Source of the DNA: Curvularia sp. ZM96
Lineage: Eukaryota > Ascomycota > Dothideomycetes > Pleosporales > Pleosporaceae
Direction of reading: 5' to 3'
Assembly (NCBI GenBank): GCA_022457065.1
Contig: JAJGBQ010000003.1
Span: 2,294,001 to 2,358,000 of the forward strand
DNA: 64,000 nucleotides
Shown: positions 42,099 to 54,413 of the stretch, piece by piece
Position numbering within the stretch: the stretch's first letter is position 1
Layout of the letters: every line of letters begins with the position of its first letter
Notes under the pieces: generated by a model
What the model was told of the DNA's origin: nothing
Database searches by the model: none
What the model saw: the letters and a program-made list of their open reading frames with translations, nothing else
Made by a program: the position numbers and the translations under genes

Positions 42099-43800
42099 AT
42101 GACGAAACGGAAAAGAGGAGCGAAGGCAAGCACTAAGACAGATCCAGCCTCGCCCAATCGTCCACGCATCATCCCACAAGAACGTCTGCTCAGTCGATTC
42201 TACGAGCCTCTCGTCCTGCTATATACACTTGGGCGTACGAGGGGAGACCATGTGCGCGCTGTGACGCCTTCACAGAAAGACATTGCACATCTTCCGCTCC
42301 TTGATATAAGAAGAATGTTTCTGAATGACTTGGCATATATGTGCGACTATGACAAAGGTGGTGAGACTGTGACAGCGATTGGGTTGCAGTCCACACCGCA
42401 AAAGCACATATTCTGGGTCGCGTCCAACACGGGTTCGAAAGCGAAGACTATTGAATTTATTCGCTCAATCTTAGCACAAATCGCCCATGTATCGGCTGCT
42501 TCAAAAGCTACGCAACTTGCTACGGAGCTGGCATCGCAATGTATTGCTTTTGCGACCCTAAGGATTAAGAAATACAGGAATCTTCTCAAACCCCTACTTC
42601 GAAAGTGCACTTTGTATCTTGCCAAGACAGAGCAGGCAATTGGTGAGTTCAACTCTAATGTGATTATTGTGGTCGATGATAAAGAATTTCTTCACAGAAC
42701 CCGGCCTCCTCGAATGGCTGCAGAGTTGGGAGCATGCGAGTAGTCTTTGGGACCTGTGCTGCTCTGTACATGCAAGCCGTAAATCAAACTTCATGCGTGC
42801 CCTCGCTCGGCTTAGTGCAGAGCCCACTTACGGAAGCAACAGAGACGCGATACGTGTGGCTTTCGGCATGATTCGACACTACATTGGGCGGCTAGGCTAC
42901 CATTTTCGAGCGGCTGATACACTAGTGGCTTGCGCACCTAGACTCTTTTATCTACTTCACGACTTTGAAGTCTGCAGCGTTCCTATCCCGGTCAAATCCG
43001 CGATACCTCCGCCAGACGAGATGACCACACTTGATAAGATACTCGTTCGTATGCTACCCACCAATTCTCCCGAGCTAGATCTATATCAAGAGGCGCTTGC
43101 ACATATGGACGACCGATACCAGCTATTCAGCCGGTATATGGATAATTACGCTAGGCCTAACCGGAGCTCTTGTATTCATGCTGAGATTCAAGTGCTGGAA
43201 CATTTCTATATACATGGGATGCAGTTTGCATGCGATGACCCATTCATTGCATGCAGCAAGCCTGCATGTTTCTGCTGCCTTCTCTACTTTCGACACCATC
43301 CAGGACACGTGGTGGAGCCCGTTTCTCACAATAAAATCTACCTAAATTGGCGGCCGCCTGATGTTAACGCAACAGCTGGCATCATCAGTCCAAACCACCA
43401 ACGGGACATTCTGAATGCCATGAATCAAGAGATTCGAAAAGAAGCCTTGCATCAACTCCGTGGAAAGACTGCGCCTAGGGCTTGGCATCCAGACTCCCTT
43501 ACCAACATCACGTGGTCTGCTCGAAGCGAGCAAAGCGAGCAGGTGATAAGAGGGGTGGACGATGCTCCGGGCTCAGCAGCCGACAGAACCGTGTCTTGTG
43601 GGCGCTCTGAAAGCCCGCGCGCTTCGGGATCTGGAGGAGCATCTCTGATCCTGAGAACGATTGAGGAAGGCGGAACTAATGTTCTGAGGGGCGCTTCTGA
43701 CAATGTTGCCTCAGACAATATATTGAAAATCTGCCAGCCATCTCTGGAAGAGTTTGTCAGCGATTCGGATGAGAATGGAGGGGTTCAACTCGAAGGTTGA
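42099..43800 (+). CDS. OTT_1508-like deaminase-family protein; two exons
   Basis: Exons 42099-42642 and 42698-43800 join as G|AA, with donor GTGAGT and acceptor TTCACAG; the intron is 55 nt, giving 548 aa. An in-frame ATG at 41955 would add 48 residues that look like leader sequence, so 42099 (MTKRKRGAK, basic) is preferred. The deaminase signature lies at residues 342-344 (HAE in SCIHAEIQVLEHFY) and 370-375 (PACFCC), followed by PVSHNKIYLNWRPPD. These match the zinc-binding H[AC]E and PCxxC-like motifs of the fungal OTT_1508-type cytidine-deaminase-fold family. Substrate is unknown for this family; relatives are often discussed with nucleic-acid modification or conflict systems. The C-terminal 130 residues are disordered and acidic. 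Confidence 0.8.
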
Positions 43801-43844
43801 TCGGAGCCGGAACTGTTGCAACAATAGCAACCCTTTCCAAATGA

Positions 43845-44452
43845 CTACCAGATCCGGAGTGCTTTATAGAAATCGACTACAAAATCTCCGCCTTTATGTA
43901 AGAGGTCCAAGAATGCTTTTTCTTTTTGTAAGTCTTTGCCGTGTTCAGCTGCGATTTGAGCGACGGCTAAGCGCATGGAACAGGAGCTTCTGGTGATGGC
44001 ATAGATCTCTTCGACACAGATCGGGAAGCTCTTACTTTACCAGCCAACCTTGAGTCGGTGCTTCATTTTGGTCAGAGCGAGTACTTTTAGATCTTTCAGG
44101 AAGAACATGTCAGCCAAAGCGTACACTCTGGGGTCTTTCAGCATGGCTGAATCGTCTGACTTTAGGTTAGCATATCAGAACCACAGGTGTAAGAGGAGAT
44201 GCTTACCTTGCGGGCCCTCAATTTTAAGATCGTCTGTGTAGTCGCCAGTGTACAGATACTCAAAGACTCTCCAGTGAGCCATGGCACTGCCTTCATCAAA
44301 TCTAATCTCGCCTTCGCAACCCTCCGCGAACAGCTTGTCTTGGAATGCTTTCGCAAAATAGCGACTTTGAACACAGATTACGAAGCGATGGACGTAAAGT
44401 TTAGTTCCATGGATAAGATAGTGACGTCTGAGTAATCTTGCTTATTGAACAT
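43845..44452 (-). pseudogene. BTB/POZ-domain protein, broken by a frameshift and a stop
   Basis: An ATG at 44452 gives MFNKQDYSDVTIL, the usual BTB start. One base out of register follows VHRFVICVQSRYFAKAFQ, then HWRVFEYLYTGDYTDDL. A 51-nt intron (44156-44206; donor GTAAGC, branch GCTAAC, acceptor GTCAG) leads to DDSAMLKDPRVYALADMFFL and KMKHRLK. A TAA then interrupts before PICVEEIYAITR and a good C-terminus (GGDFVVDFYKAL) that stops at 43845. BTB domains dimerise and often serve as Cullin-3 adaptors. Two lesions (frameshift near 44390, TAA near 44040) make this copy a probable pseudogene. The gene is tail-to-tail with the deaminase gene, 44 bp apart. Confidence 0.65.
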
Positions 44453-46999
44453 TCTGACCAATAAATCAGTCTGTCCTGCGGCGCAATAGTCAATAGGCCT
44501 GGTTTAGCACATACCTGCTGACAAAGTTTAAATTTGAGAGGTCTGTTGTAGGCTATATATAGTATCAGGTCGGTATCCATAAAGCACAAGGAATTTATCT
44601 GAGTGGTAGGAGAAAACGTACTGGCATAACTGCTTTAATCTCCTTGTCGTTCTGAGCAGGTGCTGTGATCTCAACGTTTCGTATAAGGGATGTGTATGAT
44701 GGACTGAGATTACGATCACGCTGAATACGATTTCTGGCTTTGTCCTTTTTGACTGGGCTCGCCTCCGTCTTGCTTCCGCAAGCGTCGGCATGCGTGCTAA
44801 AGAAGTGAGCGAAGCACTTTTACGGTGTAGGGAGTGGATCAGCGGCTTACGTTGGTGGGCAACACGCACCTCTGCGGAACTGTGTAGGTACTGGCAATGT
44901 TAGGGGTAGTGCAGCTAGTAAGGCGGCTGCACTAAACGTCCTAACTGAACTGACTAGAACATGTTCAGCCCGACCGCCTAGAGAATATTCTAATTAGATG
45001 AATATGAAACTGTTGACATAAAGGCGCAAGTGAGGTGAAATTGACGATTGATAAATTCATGAACGATATCTTGTGATGATACATAGCTCGTGTTAAAGCG
45101 CTGATTCGGAAACGGAATAACTATAAGTCCGGAGTCCGTGCGTGTGTACTGCGAGAAGATTCTAAGACCCGATTTGTGACCTTCGCATCACGTTCACCAT
45201 TTGCGCCCAATTGCCGGATGATCTCGATACCGCGATGAAGCGTGCACCCACTAAAATGTCGAGGTCGCTTGAGGAGTGGACATTTGATTGTACAAAATCT
45301 GTCCTGCAATGGACCAACAAGTATGTATATAGACACTGCGCATGAAACTATGCATAATATAATAAAAACGATTGTAATTTTTATAATGCAGAATATTGGG
45401 CAGAAGCAGAGCATCTGAAGATTGATAGTAACTATTCCACAACAAAGAATATCAGACCATAACCTAACTATATGCCATCCTTGCAGAAGGATTCCAGATC
45501 CTGCAAGCTCCACTCCATTCTAGTACTAGTCCGCTCGGCCTCAAACTCCGCCGGCCTTCTAACCTCTTGTAATTCCGGATTACAAAACTGAGCCCGCTTA
45601 TGTCCCTATCCATGTCCTCGGATCAACCTTACATGATTTGATACTGGCGCCCGTTTCCAATTCTGTGAGGCGTAAGTCATAGATTTGCAGCTTGATTGGA
45701 TCTGTACGTTGTGCCGATATGGCACCTTTTTGTTCGTAATCTAAGGCGCTAAATTGCCTAACTAGGAGGCATGCAGAGACATCACATTGGGTTTATGAGG
45801 CAAACTAGCTTGGTTTGAGGGTTTGTTCTGCTCGAGACGATGTGAGTGGCTCGGAAGTGAATTTGCTGCTTTCTACGGCGGAGCACAAGATTACTTAGTT
45901 GGGAAATAGAAGGGGGTCTTGATCGTGATGCTATTACTATCTCCATGTAGAGCTGCGTTGTGATATTTTTGAGGCTTTGAAATCCGCGCCAATAGCAAAT
46001 AGTGGTTGAGAGTTTCGGTGTTGGATTGGGCACGTGCTGACGGAAGATGTGAGTTAGGTTTCGACTACTTCAGTGTACTGTACTTATGACGCCGGACGCG
46101 TCAAGAACGCTTAGTATGAGAGATGGTGCAATTTTAGAGAATCGCAAAATCCCCAGTTGATTCCCTCCATGTCAAGTCCTCGTTGGCATGCTCAGCTGCA
46201 ACCGGCATATAGAACGAATAAGTAGAGAAACAACACACAAGACCAGTGCCCTGAAAGCAATCATTTCGGCTGTCGCCCTTGCATCTCCGAGAACCCGAGG
46301 ACCCGAGTACCCTTTCTCGATCCTTCTCCGCTTTAATGCTTATGTAATGCGCCAGTTGCGTTCGACTAATCATAATGCATCCCGAGAAACTATATCTCGA
46401 CACGAATTTCCCAAAAAAGACTGCCACAAGGGCCACGATTCCTAAAATTAATTCCAAAATATGGTCTCGATACGAAAACATCCGCAGAACTCAACAGCTT
46501 CAGTTGAAGTTACTCAAATGAGGCATGTGGTGAGTGGGGTTGTTTGCCAGATAAGACCGCCTCTTGCTTCCGCGGCGCAGGTCTGGGAGTCTGGGCTAGA
46601 ACTGGCCCTAACGCTTGTGATATAGACGTGGATAGGGATAACGAGGTTGCGTCACAAACGCTTATCTTGTTACACCCCTTTTGGCAGGGCAAGCTCTTGC
46701 GGGGATTGGGAAACTCAGATATAATTCATCATTCGCGACAGATAAGCTCAAGCACTTGAAGATGTATTATAGTTAGTTCCGCGTTCGTGGTGTGCACGGG
46801 TTATGAACTGAGACCGTGCATGCGCTAGTCCCAGTTTTCACGGGTTGCGCCTTCAGGCCGCAGATGCCATGTAGTTAACTACCTAGTTAAAGAGAAGTGT
46901 CTAGAGAGTAATGCGACGTTAAGTGCAGTTCGATAAGCCTGCAGGGAAGGAAGGTAGGAGGCTGTGTGGCAAATCCATCTCGGTGAGGCGGGTTTCTCG
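44453..46999. other. Gene-poor region
   Basis: No convincing gene over about 2.5 kb. A frame at 46134-46481 (minus) contains a hydrophobic stretch (LELILGIVALVAVFF) but has no other support. Frames at 44528-44869, 45121-45513 and 46544-46759 look like chance. Confidence 0.35.
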
Positions 47000-48386
47000 G
47001 TTATGCGGGATGCACGTTAGTCGTGACCGATACAGCGCAGAGGTTAATAAAGCGAACTTGCGTCTTTTTGTTATTAACGGGATTTACTCTCTAACTTAAT
47101 AGTCGTTAGAGCGTTGGTAAGGCCGCAAATGCGTCGCGCTTGGGTTCACCACTTCTGTCCTGCATCACTACAGGTTAGACAACATTAATGCGCATCGGGT
47201 CTTTGCTACCCTGCTGAGCTCGCAGCGCCAAAGACGCCCTTAACATGGCTACAGCTGCTCTACAGCCTTGCAGCTAACATTCTGTAGGTGCATAGAGCCC
47301 CAACTACCCCGCCTGAGGCCTGGTGCGATGCCGCCGCCAGATCAGGAATACAACACAGCGTGCTCGTGTCAGCTCGCGCCTCGCAGAACGCTGTTCTACT
47401 ATTAAGACTTTTAGAGTCACGCGGCTATCTATTGCCCTTCTCTTACGTTGATCTGTACAGTGCACGGCACAGCCAGGCCACAGAGGTGATAGAGTCAAGG
47501 AAAAAGGTGGCATGCGCAAGGAGAACGCCTGGCCTTGCTGAACCCACAACGGCGCATGTCAACTTGGCGACTGTTGCGGGAATTGGGCTGGCTTCGTCAC
47601 CATGGAAGGCCACAACCGCGCGGATGTACTAGTTGAGGCTTAGGCTGTTATTGACCGTCGATAGCCATCTGATCATGACGTCTCTAATCGGTACGTCGGG
47701 AAAGCCGTTCGATGCGCGTTCGCTCTGTTTAGTCGCGCTCGCGTTCTTTATGCGTCTTCTTACGCGCTATTCAGCATCTTTCCGCGAACTCTGTCTACGG
47801 TTCCCGGCTGATCCCGATAGCTTTCTCCCAGTCTCTCCGCGTTCTTTTAGGATATGTTGGAACCTATCACCAAAGTCGCGTACATTTATGTAATCTTGTT
47901 CATCGAGATCGCAGATACAGAAGCCACCATATTCTCCTATGGTTACCCCATTGCGAGAAGCGTTTCCGGAAACGCAGACCTGGCTGTCGCGGTCTGGAAC
48001 ACAAAGCGATTGGAGGACGTCAGAAGATGAAGAACGCAGCCAAGCGGAGCGTTGTGGAGGCGGAGATGTGGCTATTTACGAAGGTGCTGCGCCTTCACAT
48101 TGGCACAGAGGAAATCGCTATCAGAGTTGCCCGCTAAGCACGGTTCGGCCTAGAGGCGGCCGGCTTTCTTCCACCCTACTAGTGCCACCAAGGCCTTCGC
48201 CCATTTATCCGCTTCGCGCCCAACCAAGCTGCCAAGTTTTCGAGTCAATCGCCACGAATTCATTGTAACGCCGTGTTTCTTACAGTACTGAAGACAACGC
48301 GTACGATCAGACCTGTCAACACCTCGTTTGTCAGCAAGTATCGTTGCTGACGTCTATGGGTCAAAATAGATATTTGTGTACCTTCG
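47000..48386. other. Region with possible decayed minus-strand coding sequence
   Basis: A MITE-like end (GCGGGATGCACGT before TA, about 47012) has no clear partner. On the minus strand, about 47970-47760 reads as a protein-like stretch (VTIGEYGGFCICDLDEQDY, VRDFGDRFQHILKERG) that then meets a stop. A frame starting at 48262 (MNSWRLTRKLGSLVGREAD) meets one too. This suggests a degraded gene I cannot name. Confidence 0.35.
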
Positions 48387-50864
48387 ATGGAGCGTAGCAT
48401 TGATTCATTCGAGCTTAGTACGATTCTCAACCGGCTTAAACTCGGCCAATACGAGGGGCGCCTACGGGAGAACGGCTTCGAGGACTGGGAAACTGTCACA
48501 GCAATCACGGAAGCCGACTTGGTAGAGTTAGGCTTCAAACTGGGCGATCGCCGAAAGCTTCAGCACGCAATTCGCGAAAATGGTACCTCAGGCACATCTC
48601 ATCTAGTATGTGATAGAAACATTTTTCTTTCATCCGATAGGCTACCCGCTGCTGTGAAACATATCAAACTAACGCCACGATCCTTGTAGCAAGCAGCGCA
48701 TGCGACTAGACAGTATCGACGACGCCCGCGACCAGATCCTGATGCTCCCCACAAGCCCAAAACAGCTTACGTGCTCTTCGGAGAGCATGCCCGACAGGAC
48801 CCAGCACTTAGCCGTTCGTCTTTCGTCGACATCGCCAAGGAAACAGGGAAGCGTTGGAGAGAACTCTCTGACAATGAAAGAGTTAACAACTGGGAAACAC
48901 CCGCCGCCGACAGGCTGCGAGATTACAAAGATGAGCTCGAGACGTACAAGCAAACAGAGAATTACCGAAACCACCAAACTTATCTAGAAGAATTCAAGCA
49001 AGGACAACACAGTTCCAGTTCAAAGACACCATCGTATGGCAAAGCCTCGCTTGTTCCGAAAGGTCGTCAAGAAGTCGAAATTACCCCGCAAGATAGCTTG
49101 GATACAGAGGATTTATATTTGGAGGGTCAATCGCAAGACAAGGCAGCATCCGTCAAGTCTGGGATGGAGGAGGTGCATCATATTTTGAGGAGTCTTGGTA
49201 TCCACTCTCATTCAACCAGAGTTGCTGCTATCCCACAGGAAGACATAACCACGAAAGCCGTTGAAGCTTTCCTTCACGGCACGGGTTCGCTTCTCTACTT
49301 CTGGAGCCAGGGCGAAGCTCTGAACCTTATCAAGTCTGTCTACCATCCACAAAGCGATTCGACACCTGTATACGCGACCGAAGTCTTTGCAATGTCAGCA
49401 GTGGGAAGCTATTGCGATGGAGAGGCCCAAACAATGTTAGTTCAGGAGAAGTTTCTGCATCTCTTTCTGTATAGGCTGTCCTCACCTTTAAACATATCCG
49501 ATCTCCGCCGCATGCGGCTTTTTGCTTGCCTGGCTATATGTCGTTTTACAAATAGTACGGATAGCGCAAGGAGACTTATCTGTAAGTAACTGATGCTTTC
49601 CTAGTCCCAACCCGCTAATCTAAAAGCCACAAGTATCTGCTCTTAGTATCGGAAGACATACGTTCACGTCTTCGACATTTCGAGCCGAAACCTCCGAAGA
49701 GGATCTACGCTATTGGTGGAATGTATTCCGAAGCATCATCTTCTTAGAATGGTTCGCACGCTTTGTCTTATTGTAGCTTTGTCTAAAGCGCTGACATATC
49801 TTAGCTGGTTCGCATACAATACAAGCCACGAATCACGGATTACCCCTGAAGATTTGACTGTATGGCATATTCACTTTGCACCTATACTGTTTCGTTCAGA
49901 TGCCTACGCTTCCTAGTCGTATGTTGAGCCACTTACTAACATTGCGTAGTTATACCACCCTTCTCGCCCGTATGCTGAACGTGATCTTGGGGACTTCCAA
50001 GAACGCGTTAGTGACCTTGGTCAGCTAGCCGCATATATAGCGCTTGACATGAAAACAGGAACTCAACCCAAGGCTGCACTAGCTAGAATCCACTTCGAGT
50101 CCCTTAACGAATGGCACCGTACCCTTCCACCACCAATGCAACTGAGTCAACTTAGTCTTGCAGATCCACTCGCTATGAACTGGCATTCGAAGCGGTCTCT
50201 TTTGCAGTTACATATACTGTTCCTAGGCTTGCTTATCGAGCCCTACCGGAATGGTTTAATTAATCTTGGGAGGTATCGCTTGAACAATAACGTTACCACA
50301 GTTGCATTGGAAGATTTGGAGGCTTTGGAAAACATCGAAGAGCAATGCGTCTTGGCTGCACGACAATGCGCTAGGGTTGCATCTCTGCTACAGATCGACA
50401 ATTTGATTCGATCTTGTTGTTGGGTCTCAACGTACGTCAATTCCAGTACCTATCGATCTATAAGCTCTAACGCAAAGTATTCGATCAGGTATACCAGCTT
50501 CACTAGCTGTGCTGTACTTCTGTTCGGCGCTTCGCAGAAATTATTCAAGCTTGTTGGAGAAGAAGTCAGCCAGGACCTATTGTACGCATCTTCACATTTG
50601 AATGTCCTCTCCCTGTGCAGCTACGATAACGCCACCGCAAGAAAGCTATACACCACACTCCAGATTATCTTTAACGATATTAGAGAGATTGTGGTCTCGC
50701 CAGTGTATCACAGGATGCGCAAGTTGCACGTCGTTGTTAAAGACGTTGCGCTTGTGCCACCCTCGCATTATGACTCGGTTGAGGGTGCGGGTGAGGTCAG
50801 CAAGAACATTGTGGAGTTGATAAAACGCATCATGGACGTGCTTCAAGAAAGTCTTAGTTTTTAG
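48387..50864 (+). CDS. SAM + HMG-box + fungal transcription-regulator domain protein
   Basis: Exon 1 (48387-48605) encodes a SAM domain (LKLGQYEGRLRENGFEDW, ITEADLVELGF). An 84-nt intron (donor GTATGT, branch CTAAC, acceptor TTGTAG) leads to exon 2 (48690-49581). It carries an HMG box (PHKPKTAYVLFGEHARQ, GKRWRELSDNER) and the start of a fungal regulator middle domain (AVEAFLHGTGSLLYFWSQGE). A 52-nt intron leads to SALSIGRHTF and EEDLRYWWNVFRSIIFLEWF. Between about 49755 and 49950 the best frames meet stops, and the only splice-like pairs give introns of about 31-40 nt, so the model is unresolved or damaged. From about 49950 one frame (ERDLGDFQERVSDLGQLAAY...) runs to 50864. Expected role: nuclear DNA-binding regulator with SAM-mediated partner binding. 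Confidence 0.65.
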
Positions 50865-51754
50865 AGGATAATGAAGATCAGAACCAGGCAAGAAGAACGC
50901 TTTCATGTGGCGCCGCTTCTATGTCGCAGCCTCTTACCACCCACCAACACTTGATGGTGACGTCTATTACAGATCTACAATAGAGGTTCTCTATAGCTCG
51001 CACTTGTCGACAAGCCCGAGCTTTGCTTGGAGAAAAGGGCGGCTCAATGCGATGAAGAGTGGAGAGCCGACCCGCCCATATCTGAGAGGCGGGGCAGGGC
51101 ACGTGACTGAGCCAGCCGCCAGCCTGCGCCACAACTTGTTCTAGCGGCCGATTTGCTGTAGGTATAGTGTCGAATTCAGTATGATACCTTACAGCCACAT
51201 TTCAGCACGCTAATGCAGGCGTGAGAGAAGCTAGCGTATTCCGACCCGGTGGGTCGCTTTTTGCAATATTCTCTCAACCGGCGATATTGCCAGACTGCAA
51301 ACTTCTTCAATCAAATGAGCGTCTAGGACTGAGGGATGCAATCTTCCTCGACTTCACTTTTTATCAGACCCTCCGAACCATATGCAGATTGCTTAGGTCG
51401 CGCATGGACAGGGGGGTATTGACAAGGGGTCGGTCGACGGCGTTGACGAAACGATCGACAGCAGGGCCAGCATGGCAGCAATCGTCGCCGGTAGCTTGTA
51501 CACTGATAGAGAAAGGGCTGCAGAGCATCATACATTAATCAAAGATCCGTGTAATTACTTGCAAGCAAAAGATGGCGAAGCTCCGAAGTACAAACCCGTC
51601 CCGGGACACCGTGCGTCCCGGCTCGCTTGGATTGACGTTAGTTAAGATAAACGATGAGGAGGTAACATGGGGGCTGAGTGCGCTATGGTGTGACCGCCTT
51701 GAGCCTTGCTAGTACTTTATGATGCAGTTCGTTCATGCATCACCGATGGGTAGA
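50865..51754. other. Intergenic; no gene recognised
   Basis: A frame at 51221-51538 has no family features. GTCCCGGGACACC and a GACGTTA end near 51600-51646 resemble R1/MITE ends but do not form a clear element. Confidence 0.35.
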
Positions 51755-52430
51755 TAATCATCGGTTTTGATCTTTTAGAGAGCTGTGTTAGAGTGGTAGG
51801 TATGACATGTTGTGGAATTCAGACAAGCAAGCACTTGGTATGACGAGGGCCCCATCATGAGAACGAGTACTTATTAGGACTTTGGAATCATCGCTCGGTG
51901 CTTAGCTTGTAGTGCTGTGATGACCTATTGACGACAAGCCACTCGTACCTCCCACAACACATACCATATGTACACGTACGCAAAAATATCCGTAGACGAA
52001 TTTCACAACTGTACAACACTATTAGACTAGTACGAACGCCGTACTGATACAGAATAGCGCACTTGTGGACTGGTACGCTGATCGTACTGGTACAAGTGTT
52101 GTACTGATACAGAATAGCACGCTTGTGGGCTGGTACGGAGGACGTAAGGGTACGCTGACTGGACTGGTACGAGCGTCGTACTGATACAAAATAGCGCACT
52201 TGTGGACTGGTACGCTGATCGTACTGGTACAAGTGTTGTACTGATACAGAATAGCACGCTTGTGGGCTGGTACGGAGGACGTAAGGGTACGCTGACTGGA
52301 CCGGTACGCGCGTCGTACTGATACAAAATGGCGCGCTAGTGGACCGGTACGTGGGATGTAGCGGTACGCTGATCGGACTGGTCCTAGTGTACTCGCTGAG
52401 ACGGAAGGTACTGGATTGACGCTGACTAAA
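51755..52430 (+). repeat. Dispersed repeat S, copy 2, with tandem expansion
   Basis: Collinear with copy 1 from ATCGGTTTTGATCTTTTAG. From about 52025 onward GTACTGATAC recurs at 52041, 52101, 52178, 52238 and 52315, spacings of 60, 77, 60 and 77 bp, i.e. a 137-bp higher-order unit. Open frames on the minus strand are a by-product of the repeats. Confidence 0.8.
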
Positions 52431-53753
52431 AACATCAGCCAGTAAGCGTATCGCTGCTGCCGTATTGGGCCATCGCTATGTCTAGTATCAAGATCTCACA
52501 AGACGCTATAACTAACGCTTTGCAGAGTCGCAGAAGACAATCCCTAGTTACAAGGATCCCTGCTGACCCGAATGAAGGGCGTACCGAAATGGGAACAAGA
52601 TAAGCGCTCAGACTAACTACTTGGGATGCTGACAGCCAAAAGCTCGCTAAAGGTCCGCAAAACCTAGTGTGGAAACATTCATCACACACTTAATTCGTGT
52701 TTCCTAGCCTAGGAAGCCGCATATGCCCAGATCGAGGAGTCGTCACGAGATCGAGTCACATAGCAAAGGCCACATAGGTCGATCTTGATTCCAACATCCC
52801 AAGTGGCGCATGTCATCCCGAGTGTAGAATTCCAAGTGGTGCATCAGTCTCACTAGCCGTTGTGAAACTTCCTCTGTCAGTGTAAGCAACTCTCTGGAGC
52901 ACCTAGTTAAGCAGCTTACACTTCCTAAGTGGGCATATGCGCAAAACTGAGTGATGGATCTCGAATAAACTTACCCATACACTCTCATGCGCTTGCAGTT
53001 TCCGGTTTCTGCGAACGGGCAACCGTTGATCACACGCTAAGCGCCTCTCGCTCAGTGGTAATCTGACCCAAACAGTCCTAGTTTCTGTCAGCGAAGCCAT
53101 CGGTCGATCTTCTTTTAGACGTTCAGACCAATCAATGCGTGATATTTACGTAATTTAAGTTTTCTGGACAAGCGTATACCAGACGGGTGCATGTCCCGCG
53201 TGATATGGCAGTTGAGCCGCGTGCGTAGAGCGGAAGTTGCAAGGGCATGAGAGTGTAAATAGAGTATGCGTGATCACTGCAGTCGTACGCCTAGTATGGT
53301 TCGTTTCTGCCAGACAGCCAGGGGCCATGAGATGCCGCGTTGAGGGACCGCTCAGCGCTACGCGGGACACCCTCATGCTATGCAGCAGTTTTGACGTAAC
53401 TAGTTGCAAAGTTAGTGTAATCAATTTCTGGTACGTCATCTTGCGGCCGCGATGTAAGTAGTCGTCCTATCTTTGTGTGGATAAGCATAATGCGGGGGTT
53501 CCATAAGTTTGGTACGCGTTAGTTATAATCTTGATCACCACTGGGGATCGAACATAAACGTAGCAAGTCCAGAATTTTTTTCGAAAAAAGCAATGTCACA
53601 ATGGCGGGACTTCTTAATCCTCTTAACTCTTGTCTGCACGTATAAAGTAAGTGCATTTGTACCAGATTGTTCTTTAGATGTATAGCAGCTATTTATGGCA
53701 TACATCTTCTAGGAATTGCAGCTGTTCACTTCATCTCTTTCATAATCGTAAAA
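52431..53753. other. Intergenic; no gene recognised
   Basis: Short frames only; no RNA gene or repeat recognised. The last 100 bp are the 5' flank of the RNase III-domain gene. Confidence 0.35.
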
Positions 53754-54245
53754 ATGGCAAAGCGTTCTGTAGAGGTCATCCTCAAGTATCGTTTCTCGAA
53801 CCGCAAATTGCTTGACAAAGCATTGCTCCCTGCAGGCGCGCCGGTTTCCAACAAACATATACAAGGCGAAGCGGAAGGCAACAAGCGTCTCGCTCTCTTA
53901 GGAGACTCCGTTCTACAAGAAGCTGTTCTGGGGCCATGGTACCACTCTAAGGAAAGTACTAGTAAGTGTGCACATACATGAAGGTTTGTTGTGAAACTGA
54001 CCTTCTTAGAGGAGGGACATAACAGAATAAGGAATTTATGTAGGAACACAAGGTTAAATCAAATAGCTCAGAGGAGTGGAATATCGAATTGCATTGCCAA
54101 AATCCCATGCCAACAAGGCCAGGTACCACAGAAGACTGCTGCGTCAACGGTTGAAGCACTAGTGGGAGCAGTTTATCTAGACTGTGGAAAGGACATATCG
54201 AAGGTCATGCAAGTCCTCGAGGCTATTGAGTTTTTCACAGAATAA
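53754..54245 (+). CDS. Minimal RNase III-domain protein with altered catalytic residues
   Basis: Exons 53754-53961 and 54010-54245 join as A|AG, with donor GTAAGT and acceptor TTCTTAG; the intron is 48 nt, giving 147 aa. The earlier in-frame start at 53667 adds a hydrophobic lead; the ATG at 53754 starts directly at the domain. The RNase III signature region is NKRLALLGDSVL (residues 43-54) and the second motif is TAASTVEALVGAVYLDCG (112-129). Against the bacterial NERLEFLGDAVL / ADxxEAL pattern, the first two acidic positions are Lys44 and Ala47 and the third-motif Asp is Ser115. Asp51 and Glu118 are kept. There is no double-stranded-RNA-binding domain. Known small fungal RNase III-like proteins share this departure as far as I recall, so it may be a binding rather than a cleaving protein. 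Confidence 0.75.
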
Positions 54246-54413
54246 CCAGAAAATTGCACTTGCTCCAAAAGTCCGCTACACATATTCATAGAACCAGACT
54301 TCCAGGGCCACCCTAACTTGGGATCATTCCGGTTTTTTCGCACCTCTGGAAACGTGCCATTCCCGCACTGCGTATCAATGGAAAATCTGACTGACCCCTG
54401 TGCCGGGACCAAC

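Noticed and set aside
46134..46481. 115-aa minus-strand frame with a hydrophobic segment
   Set aside because: A single hydrophobic stretch without promoter, conservation or intron evidence is not enough.
51221..51538. 105-aa plus-strand frame
   Set aside because: No recognisable motif, with an overlapping frame on the other strand; next to repeat S, so not called.
52027..52435. Minus-strand frames rich in ISTxLVPVRSAY
   Set aside because: Same effect from the 60/77-bp tandem repeats.
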